Source: Plantago ovata
Lineage: Eukaryota > Streptophyta > Magnoliopsida > Lamiales > Plantaginaceae
Direction: 5' to 3'
DNA: 64,000 nucleotides
Assembly (NCBI GenBank): GCA_028274465.1
Contig: CM051458.1
Location: 21,405,566-21,469,565 of the forward strand
This document shows positions 1 through 9,471 of this stretch, in pieces. Below the pieces are notes generated by a model that saw only the letters and a program-made list of their open reading frames with translations, was not told where the DNA came from and made no database searches. The position numbers were made by a program, and so were the translations under genes. Each line of letters begins with the position of its first letter. The first letter of the stretch is position 1.

Positions 1-236
1 GTTGGGTATGGGGATTTATGATACTAGATTTTTCGTTACTATGGTATGAATTGAGCCTTATTATTTAGGTTATTGGTTGTCTAGCACGAGCGTGATGCGA
101 TATGTTAATGTCGAAATTATTTTGGTATGTTGCATATTAGTAGCTAGATTAGACATGAAGGATTTGCGGAGTTCGATTGATGATTTTATCACTCGTGTGT
201 TTCGCTCTTACATTAGCATATGCATGAGTCAGTTTT

Positions 237-605
237 GTGTCATACGAGGTACTAACTGCTGTTTGTAGGAACCATGCCACAAAGGGAGAGGAGCACTCCA
301 GTTTGGCTACTATGAAGTATTGGAGGGGGATCGATTACAACCATGTCAAGGAGAGTGATCTCGTTAGAGGTGCGTTCGAGCCACGGGCTCTTGCAACAAC
401 GTCGCGGTTTATCCAAAAGGAGGAGCGAAAATCCACCTGGAGTAAGGACTCCTATGCCTATTCATGCACCACCGAAGGGATAGAAATAATTATTACGTCA
501 GCAATCTATCACAAGGACTGCAAGGTTCGAGTGAATAGGAAGGCACCGGGACGACTTCACCACAACGGATTCAGTGTTGAGTCAACAGTGGTGAGAAAGT
601 TCTGA
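237..605 (+). pseudogene. Remnant of a second internal reading frame of the Gypsy-type family
   Basis: A 122-codon frame whose product resembles frames at 34463-34906 (plus) and 5919-6608 (minus) in the other copies. Shared words include HATKGEEH, ESDLVRGAFEP and CTTKGIE. Similarity between copies shows a once-conserved segment located 2-3 kb downstream of gag, but each copy breaks at different points, and no catalytic motif of RT, RNase H or integrase is visible. A separate aspartate-rich tail follows at 857-1066 (DNGDDSSDNEDH). Athila-type elements carry extra reading frames, so an eroded one is possible; this is inference and the function is unknown. Confidence 0.4.
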
Positions 606-1737
606 ATCGCTAGCTTGATTCCAAACATAATGACATGGACACCCAGCCCCTCCTAGGGGTGCCCCTTGACTGCCTCTAAAGGGAGCACCATATAGACATC
701 GGGAGCATCAACCGTAGAGAATGTGGTCGACATTGGAAAAAATGGTAGAAGACTTCTGAGTATCCGAGCAGCTTACTGTAACCTCCTCGGGTGTAAAACG
801 TTGGAGAGGGAGGCTCTGATACCACTGCTCTTTCCCCTTCAACAGTTCACAACCTATTGGAGAGCTACAGGATGGACGATTCCATAACTACGGCGGATAA
901 TCTTGAGGATTCTCTTCGACAATGCAACTCTACTGGTGACAATGGTGATGACAGTAGTGACAATGAAGACCATAGGAACAATAAGGATGCCATGAATACT
1001 GATGGAGGAGTTGGCCTTGTCCATGGAACTACCGCCACAACCACGAGCTCCGATGATCACCTATAAGGCCCCTCGAGCAGTCTCAATACCTTACACCGAG
1101 CATACTCAGCCGACCGAGGCCAAACCACGCGGTAACATCTAGTATCACATCTTATTTCCTTATTTTCTTACTGCTAGGGACTATCTTTAAAATCATGAGG
1201 AGGGATGGGATTTAAGTGAACTAGTGTTGTTAGTTTGGAGCTTGCCATTGATGGTTTAGATCTTGGGATTGGTAGGTTGAGTATAGTACCTTGCATGTTT
1301 ATCCGTCTGCATTTGCATTTGCACGTTTACTGCTTTCTTAGTTTTTAGTTGCATACACTACATTCATCCTAGGATAGTCTTGCATGTTTTATGTGGAGTT
1401 TATTGCCAAATTTTTTGAACTTTTTTATTGGGTAAATTAACTAATTATGCCATTAATCATATGCTTCATCTATATGAATTTGTTTGAAGTTTTTCTCGCT
1501 TGGTTTGTCACATTTATGTATTGCACTTAGTTAAGCTTGGTAGTCTCGACATCACTTAGTGGTGTTTTCTCTACTGCGGTTCACGAAGGCCTTTATAATA
1601 GGATGATGCATGTTAGGGTCTTATGGTTGTTTTCCCGAGTAATTATGTACCTAAGAGGGAACAAGTTTTCACCTTGCTTTGAGATTGCTAAATGCCTAGG
1701 AAGGAGGTAGTGTGAGATTGTGTGATCCTTTCTTTCC

Positions 1738-2100
1738 AACCTATTCTTCCGAATAGGTTTGGGGAGGGGGTTACGCTATCATTAGACTTGTTTTTCATTT
1801 TTCAATTTTGTGTTGTGAGTTTATTTTTCCTTTTTCGTAAATTTTGTACTCCAACCTATTCTTTCGAATAGGTTTGGGGAAGTCGTTCGTGAGTCATTTT
1901 TGTTTCTTTTTCGTTGTGCTACTGCTGGCTTAAAAAAAAACAATCCAAAAAAAAGAAAAAGAAAAAATTCCAGGAAAAAAAGAAAGAAAACTGGAAAAGA
2001 AAAAAAGAAGAAAAAGGAAAAAAAAAAAAGAAAAGACCCCAAAAAAGCAAAGAAGGGTCAAAAAAAAAAAAAGGCCAAAAAGCAGTTTAGCAAAGTGTTG
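1738..2100 (+). other. Paired hairpins followed by an A-rich tract, conserved in the family
   Basis: Two copies of a hairpin (stem AACCTATTC / GAATAGGTT, loop TTCC or TTTC) sit near 1739 and 1853. They are followed by about 150 bases that are almost pure A and G (1930-2085). The same arrangement recurs near 4190-4510 and 35962-36280, and in weaker form on the minus strand of G2 near 47280-47540. The lysine-rich and phenylalanine-rich frames read across it are composition artefacts. Role unknown. Confidence 0.6.
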
Positions 2101-2662
2101 TGTCTCATTTTTCTTAATCGTGTTGTAATTTTTTGTCTTTTGTTTTTTAGTGTCATCTGTTCTAGACCACCCTCGTCCTGCCATTCAGGAAGTGGTGAAT
2201 AACTTAAGGCTTTGCTTGAGAGATGGGTAGAATAGGGGAGTGTTATCTTTTTAGGGAACCCTCCTTCGTTTGATGAGAGCCAGTATTGGTTCGACCTCTT
2301 TGAGGAAAAGTCTTAACTTGGTGAACAGCAGTAAGTCCTCAGTTTCATAGGCACGGGACAACCATTCGTATTCTAACATGTTTCATTACGTCGTCACTGA
2401 CTAGGTTCAGGTAGAGAATGTTACGAGAGGCTATCATGTCTTGACATAAGTGCTTATGTGAATCTGTATAAGTCAATTGAGGCATTCTTCAACCTATATT
2501 CATGTTATGACTTGTATGGTTCTTGTTCATATGTTTTTTGATAGATTCAATAGATTAGTTCATTTCATTTGGCATGAGACTCCATTTTTTGTGTTGCATT
2601 GCTTTTTGCATTAGAGTCTAGCTTAGTTGCTTGAGGACAAGCAAAGGTTCGGTTGGGGAGTT

Positions 2663-3864
2663 TGATGAATGTGTATTTTACACTTTCATTTGAGTCTTTT
2701 TCACCTATTTTAGCTATCCTCTATGTTAATTTAGCTATATTTTAGTGCATTTTATTAGAATAGTGTCACGTTTCCCTTAGTTTGTATTTTACAGGTTTTG
2801 GATGAAAAACGAGGTTTTCCGGGCAATTATATTGAAGTAGACAAGGAATTGGTGTCCCGGAGGCCTAATTGGAGTATCCAGAAGATTCCGGATAGGATTT
2901 GAAGTCTAGGGGTCGAATCTGAAGGCTAGAAGGTCACTAGAAGACAAAAACCAAGTCCGAAAAGGAAAAGATATCCAAAAACGCGTCGAAAACGCGTTTC
3001 AGCCGAAAAAAGCTCCCGGGCGAGTCGCCCGGGACGTGGGGCGAATCGCCCCACACCAGGTGAATCGCCCGGTGTGTGGGGCCCTTCGCCCCACACCTGC
3101 CGAATCACTATAAATAGTTGCTCAGTTTTCTCCGTTTTTCATACTTTTTCAGACCTTTTCTCTCACCTTTCTCATTAGTTTTAGGTAGGAATTCTCCAAA
3201 GCCTGTTATGGGGATTCTTAGCTTAGGAGGTACTTTTTCTTAGCGTTTTGGAGCTTGTAAGATCGCGATTCTTCGGAGAGTGACAACCTTCGATAACATT
3301 GTATCTTACAGTTTTTCTATTTATATTTATATATCTTTCATCATGTTTCCATTCATTCGTGGTATGATTTCTGTTGATTGCATGACATCTATGAGTAGCT
3401 AAACTTCTCGTTGGTGATAGTATGTGATTTCTTAGCGAAGGGTTAATAATTATTCTAATGGCTATATCGCGCATTATACTTTGAGTTATTGCTTTATTTC
3501 TTTGATCTATCTAAATCTCTATCTTCGTAGTGTTGAATAATTACGGAACACAACTGGACAATTCATTGATCAAAGATCTCTATGCAAAACCGGGGAATTT
3601 ATGCATGATTATTAACCTGCTATGCTTTGAATGACCATACTATCACCAATCTCCATTATCTGTTAAGAAAAACCTTTGCTAAGTCGTCTGTTGATTGATA
3701 TTCTTAAGTTAGATTAGATAAAGCTAGTTATAGTCCTTAGAGATCGACACTCGAGGTTATTCTACTGCTACACTAAGGTTTTCGTTGTAGTTGTGAATCG
3801 CCTTTGGCTAAATACAAATTTATTTGATTAACTAGAATTTGACAAGTTCTAAAACGGTTTATCA
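2663..3864 (+). repeat. LTR of Gypsy-type element G0
   Basis: Begins TGATGAATGTG directly after a polypurine tract (GGTTGGGGAG) and ends near TTTATCA, a mutated form of the family terminus TTCATCA. It contains a TATA box (TATAAATA, 3109-3116) preceded by GC-rich palindromes (3015-3096). It aligns over its whole length with the LTRs at 28607-29791 and 36889-38085. The sequence right after it is not a primer-binding site but a jump back into internal sequence, so the LTR is part of a tandem duplication. Confidence 0.85.
3015..3116 (+). promoter_or_regulatory. LTR promoter: GC palindromes plus TATA box
   Basis: Contains two perfect palindromes with 9-bp arms, CCCGGGCGAGTCGCCCGGG (3015-3033) and GTGGGGCGAATCGCCCCAC (3036-3054), two weaker ones up to about 3096, then TATAAATA at 3109-3116. 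The order palindromes-then-TATA recurs in every complete Gypsy-type LTR of the window. Confidence 0.7.
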
Positions 3865-3884
3865 CACACTTCTACTCTTTGCCA

Positions 3885-5114
3885 GATTAACTAATTATGA
3901 CATTAATCGTATGCTTCATCTCTATGAATTTGTTTGAGGTTTTTCTCGCTTGGCTTGTCACATTTATGTATTACACTTAGTTAAGCTTGGTAGTCTCGAC
4001 ATCACTTAGTGGTGTTTTCTCTACTGCGGTTCACGAAGGCCTTATAATAGGATGATGCATGTTAGGGTCTTATGGTTGTTTTCCCGAGTAATTATGTACC
4101 TAAGAGGCAACAAGTCTTCACCTTGCTTTGAGATTGCTAAATGCCTAGGAAGGAGGTAGTGTGAGATTGTTTGATCCTTTGTTTGCAACCTATTCTTCTG
4201 AATAGGTTTGGGGAGGGGGTTACGCTATCGTTAGACTTGTTTTTCGTTTTTTCAATTTTGTGTTGTGAGTTTATTTTTCCTTTTTCGTAAATTTTGTACT
4301 CCAACCTATTCTTTCGAATAGGTTTGGGGAGGTCGTTTGTGTGTCATTTCTACTTTCTTTTTCATTGTGCTACTGCTGGCTAAAAAAAAATCAAAAAAAA
4401 GAGAAAAAGAAAAATTCCAGGAAAAAAGAAAAAAAACTAGAAAGAAAAAAAGAAAAAAAAAAAAGAAAAGACCCCAAAAAAGCAAAGAAGGGTCCAAAAA
4501 AAGAGAAAGCCAAAAAGCAGTTTAGCAAAGTGATGTGTCTCATTTTTCAATTCATGTAATGTTCCTAATCGTGTTGTAATTTTTTGTCTTTTCTTTTTGA
4601 GTGTCATCTGTTCTAGACCACCCTCGTCCTGCCATTCAGGAAGTGGTGAATAGCTTAAGGCTTTGCTTGGGAGATGGGTAGAATAGGGGAGTGTTATATT
4701 TTTAGGGAACCCTCCTTCGTTTGATGAGAGCCAGTATTGGTTCGACCTCTTTGAGGAAAAGTCTTAACTTGGTGAACAGTAGTAAGTCCTCAGTTTCATA
4801 GGCACGGGACAACCATTCGTATTTTAACATGTTTCATTACGTCGTTACTGACTAGGTCCAGGTAGAGAATGTTACGAGAGACTATCTTGTCTTGACATAA
4901 GTGCTTATGTGAATGTGTATAAGTCAGTCGAGACATTCTTCAACCTATATTCATGTTATGATTTGTATGGTTTGTGTTCATATGTTTTTTGATAGATTCA
5001 ATAGATTAGTTCATTTCATTTGGCATGAGACTCCATTTTTTGTGTTGCATTGTTTTTTGCATTAGAGTCTAGCTTAGTTGCTTGAGAACAAGCAAAGGTT
5101 CAGTTTGGGGAGTT
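3885..5114 (+). repeat. Second copy of the 3' internal region of G0
   Basis: Repeats 1433-2662 almost base for base, including the paired hairpins, the A-rich tract, the TTGCTTG...CAAGCAA stem and the polypurine tract. The period between copies is 2452 bases, measured between LTR starts 2663 and 5115. Confidence 0.8.
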
Positions 5115-5213
5115 TGATGAACGTGTATTTTACACTTTCATTTGAGTCTTTTTCACCTATTTTAGCTATCCTCTATGTTAATTTAGCTATATTTTAGTGC
5201 ATTTTATTAGAAT
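5115..5213 (+). repeat. Truncated LTR start
   Basis: About 99 bases beginning TGATGAACGTG match the start of the LTR at 2663. The match stops at about 5213, where sequence in the opposite orientation (element G1) begins. Confidence 0.75.
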
Positions 5214-5366
5214 AGATTTAGCTATTATAAAGGCCTTCGTGAACCGCAGTAGAGAAAACACCACTAAGTGATGTCGAGACTACCAAGCTTAACTAAGTGC
5301 AAACATAAATGCGACAAGCCAAGCGACAAAAACCTCAAACAAATTCATAGAGATGAAGCATATGAT

Positions 5367-5478
5367 TCTTTGTAACGTCAAGTAGGAAAATGAAGTTGGT
5401 TGGAATCTTACTATCTCTATGGAGAATCTTTGCCTGAACCTGGCAGAGCTCGGATCTCCTTCTTTCGAAATCGGATCG
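5367..5478 (-). other. About 112-bp insertion unique to G1
   Basis: Compared with the same region at 1440-1460 and 35660-35690, G1 carries about 112 extra bases between the equivalents of CATACGAT and TTAATGTCAT. The insert is open on the minus strand for its whole length. I do not recognise its origin. Confidence 0.55.
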
Positions 5479-5918
5479 TTAATGTCATAACTAGTTAATC
5501 TACCCAATAAAAAAGTTCAAAAAATTTGGCAATAAACTCCACATAAAACATGCAAGACTATACTAGGATGAATGTAGTGTATGCAACTAAATTACTAGGA
5601 AAGCGATAAACGTGCAAATGCTAATGCAAACGAATTTTAACAAAATGCAAGGTACTATACTGAAACTACCAATGCCAAGCTCCAACTAACAACAATAGTT
5701 CACTTAAATCCCATCCCCCCTCATGAAACTAAAGCTAGTCCCTAGCAATAAGAGAATGAGGAAATAAGATGTGATACTAGATGTTACCGCGTGGTTTGGC
5801 CTCGGTCGGCTGAGTACACTAGATGTAAGGTGTTGAGATTGCTCGAGGGCCCTTGTTGGTGATCATCGGAGCCCGTGGTGGTGGTGGTGGTTCCACTAAT
5901 AGATCGAATAGGGCCAAC

Positions 5919-6578
5919 TCATACATCAGTGTTCATGGCATCCTTATTGTCCCTATTGTTTTCATTGTCACCATCATCATCACTAGAAGAATTGCATTGT
6001 CGAAGAGAATCCTCAAGATTAGCCGCTGCAGTTATGGGGTTTTCCATCCGGTATCTCTCTAATAGCCCGTGAACTGTTGAAGGGGAAAGAGCTGTGCTCT
6101 TAGAGTCTCCCTCACCAACGTCCTCTACCCCATGGAACTTACAGTAAGCTGCGATGAAACTTGGAAACTCAGAGGTTTTCTTCTTCTTTGCCCAATGTCG
6201 CTCACATTCTCTACGGTTGATGCTCCCGATGTCTATATGGTGCTCCCTCAATAAGCAGTCGAGGGGCAGCCCAAAGAAGGGCTGGGTGTCCATGTCATTA
6301 TGTTTTGGAATCAAGTTAGCGATACGGAACTTCGTCATCACTGTCGACTCAAGACTGAATCTGTTGTGATGAGGCCGCCCCGGTTGCTTCCTAGTCTCTC
6401 GGACTTTGCATTCCTTGTGGCAGATGTCTGCTGTAATATTGGTTTCAATCCCTTTAGTGGTACATGAATAGACATAAGAGTGCTCACTCCTGGTGGATTC
6501 TCGTTCCTTCTTGTGGATAAACCGCGAAGTTGTTGCAAAAGTCCATGGCTCGAACGCACCTCTAACGAGATCACTCTC
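5919..6578 (-). pseudogene. Second internal reading frame remnant of G1
   Basis: A minus-strand frame, the longest copy of the segment also seen at 237-605 and 34463-34906. It starts artificially inside the adjacent Copia LTR (6579), so its true upstream part lies beyond the insertion, at about 8205-8447, where the words HATKGEEH and YWRWFDSNHVKG continue the match. The C-terminal part is acidic (SSSDDDGDNENNRDN). There is no recognised domain. Confidence 0.45.
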
Positions 6579-8199
6579 TGTTAGGAAACTTGTAATTTTG
6601 ATGAGCAATTAACCATGATAAATTAAGGAAATTCCAATAACTAGTACTCTTAAGGTCCATAGGAATTTAGAATTTTAAGGACATTGTAAAAGAGGAACGT
6701 TTGCTGAAGACTTAGAGTAGGTGCTAGATAGGTTGGTTTTACCGCTTATGATGTATCTTGTTTTCTGAAAAGAAAATAACCTATTGAAGCGTTAGCTTAT
6801 GATGTATCTTGTTTTCTGAAAAGAAATACAACCTATTGAAGCATTTGCTGATGATGTACTTTGTTTTTACAAACAAACTATTGAAGCATTTAGAACCGCT
6901 CAGAAACTTGAAGATTTCGAAGACTGAAGACTAGAAGATTTCTGAAGACTGGTATCTACAAAGGCACATGTTTCTCAGAAAGTGGAAACTTCAGCAACAA
7001 CATTGCATAAGTGAAAATCTATATGACAGAGTAGGTTGTGCTTGCTGAAACTGAGACTGAGCACTTGCTAATGAACATTTGTGACCTCTTGCTGAAAGTA
7101 CTTATATTTGCGCTCCAATGTTACTGTTTGAATTTTATTCAAAAGAGCATTAAATGCAAAGCATGCACGCGAAGGACATGAAGACTAGAAGACAAATAAG
7201 GACGCTGCTGAAAGTACAAAAGCAAGATAGTGACATTTTAAGGAACAAAAGCCTTAGAATTTGAAATTCAAACGACTCCTTATTTCACTATAAATAGAGG
7301 TCATCCGGCAAAGAGTTGAAATGTGTCAACAACGTGATCATACTCTCACTTGTGCTTAAACTCACATACCCTTCAACACTTTTACTGCCATTGATCCGTT
7401 CCAAGACTTAAAGCTTGAAAAAGCTACTTGTGAAGAAGTAGAACTTACACGACTAAGTAATTAGTTAAGTGTTCTTTCTTTCATTTGAACAAGAACAAGT
7501 CTTGGCACCAGAAACAATCAAACTTGTTTACTACAAAGTATTCAAAGTTTTGTTTCTTAGATTTCTTGTTGTAACTGAATAAGTTATAATTAAGTTATCT
7601 CATCCCAAACATCTCTAACTGAAAATACACCCTTTCAGGCGTGATATTCAGGAGGAACTTAATCAAGCATAGTGTTGCTGATTAAAAGTACCAAGTTTGG
7701 TGGAGAACAAAGTTGCGTTCTCTAGTTAGGTTGGAGACGAAGCAAGTGTGCTTTGGTTTCTGTTGAATGGCTCTAGTAGGTGTTGTAAGGAACCTCAATC
7801 TTATCTTAGTGGATTCAGTCCTAGAAAGGACAAAGTGGATTAGTTGAGAGATTATGCCACTCTCAGATACCACTATAAAAGTGTTTGTGTGATTTACTTA
7901 CTGTACTTAGTTTTCAGCAAATTATATCGTTCTGTACACAGTCACTCACATCACTTGCTGAAACTTTCACTTACTGAAAAAGCACTTATTGTATCAAAGA
8001 CTTCCGCTCTCTGATTTTAAGTATCAGCAAACCTAGTTACTGTAAAGTAACTTGCGCTTGCTGAGAAAGTTAAGTATCACCAAACTCATTACTGAAAAGT
8101 AATAAGTACTTGCTGAGAAAGTTTTTAAACGACGAAAGTTTGAAAGACTATTCACCCCCCCCCCCTCTAGTCTTTTCTTGTTGTTTAAAGGGACCAACA
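6579..8199 (+). repeat. Solo Copia (Sirevirus-like) LTR
   Basis: 1621 bases starting TGTTAGGAAACTTG and ending GGGACCAACA, flanked by an exact 5-bp target duplication CTCTC (6574-6578 and 8200-8204). It aligns, same strand versus inverted, with the LTR at 45138-46639 and the partial LTR at 59800-61228. A TATA box TATAAATA is at 7289-7296. With no internal sequence and intact target copies, recombination between the two LTRs of a complete element is the simplest origin. It interrupts element G1. Confidence 0.93.
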
Positions 8200-8204
8200 C
8201 TCTC

Positions 8205-9471
8205 CTTCTCTTGAAGATTAGAAGACCCAACATAGAACTCATGGAGAACGTCCCTGTCAAACCCTTTGACATGATTGGAATCGAACCACCTCCAATACCT
8301 CATTGTAGCCAAACGGAAGTGCTCCTCTCCCTTTGTGGCATGGTTCCTACAAACATCCATTAGTACCTCGTACAACAAAAGCTTCATGCATATACAAATG
8401 CAAGAGTGAAACAAACGAGTAACTTCATTATCACGCCTAATCTTCAAAACACCAAGTCTAATCTAGTTACCACAATGCAATGTATCAACATATCATAACA
8501 TGTAACATATCTCAACATGCTTTATGCTAGATATCAAATAACCTCAAATCACGAGATTCATTCAAACCATAGTACTTAAAAATTTCACCAAAAAGTCTCA
8601 AACCTCATCAATCAAGTGTTCTACCATGATGTCTACCTTTACCATACCAATACCTTCATCATATAACATGGAATGAAGAAAAAGAACCAATGCAAGACGA
8701 GACATAGACATCAAGCAAGCAAAATTCTCAATTTATCAAACCAAGCAAAGATGAGCAAGCAATTGGTAATGAAAATCGATTCTAATCACATAAACAATCA
8801 ACCCATACATTATATAAGCTCAATTGAAGCTTAAATAAAAAAAAAACCCAAATTTGAAAAATTAGGGTTCATATGAAATTACATCAGATCTGAAAAACAA
8901 ATGCACTAGGATGAAAGTTGTTCGGATAGAATTAAAGAGCACGTAATGGGCTTCGATTGAAGCTAAAGAACACAAAATTTGATGGAGAATTGAAGAAATT
9001 ATGGAAGAAAGAAGTTTTTTCGAGTTTTTGGGTGTTTTGGAGAAAGGGAGGTGGAGAAGATGAGAGAATGAGGGTTTGGGGAAGAATCTCGCTTTTCACC
9101 TTGCCTGAAGACGGGGGGCGATTCGCCCCGTGTGTGGGGCGATTCGCCCCCCACTGCAAGAGAGTATAAAACTCTTTGACTTTGTGGGGCGATTCACCCC
9201 CCACCTCCAGAGGCGGGGAGATGAAATTTTTCGAAAAACTCAGTTTTTTATCCCCGAAAACCATTCTCCTCATAAAAAACACTCGAAAAAGTTCACTCGA
9301 ACATAAACATAAGCACACAACGACACAAAAACGAACTAATTCACAGAAAGGCAAAATGTTCAATGTATGAATGCATGCAATGCAATAAAGCGATAAAAAA
9401 GCGATAAAAACTCCGGGTTGCCTCCCGGATAGCGCCATTGTTTATAGTCTTTGACTCGACTTCTTCTTGCT
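8205..9471 (-). other. G1 internal region downstream of gag
   Basis: Matches 32094-33170 of G3 in inverted orientation, with many differences. It contains a GC palindrome cluster (9113-9206; GGGGCGATTCGCCCC occurs twice) and the conserved CCGGGTTGCCTCCCGG stretch just after gag. No gene recognised; frames at 8932-9438 and 8957-9370 are opposite-strand shadows in repeat sequence. Confidence 0.5.

Larger units (their letters stand above)
1..5213 (+). mobile_element. Gypsy-type element G0, 3' half with a tandem duplication
   Basis: This block holds the region downstream of gag, then an LTR (2663-3864), then a second copy of the last part of the internal region (about 3885-5114) and the first 99 bases of another LTR (5115-5213). 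The internal sequence matches 32940-36888 of element G3 on the same strand. No reverse transcriptase or integrase is visible. The 5' part lies outside the window. The short reading frames here are broken; the best, at 237-605, has equivalents in the other Gypsy-type copies but I do not recognise its family. The right end abuts the inverted element G1 at about 5214, without a complete LTR, so a deletion or rearrangement made this junction. Confidence 0.75.

Noticed and set aside
1821..2202. Lys-rich (plus) and Phe-rich (minus) frames over the A-rich tract, with equals near 4306-4559 and 36098-36408
   Set aside because: They follow from nearly pure purine sequence, have no motif, and recur only because the tract is repeated.
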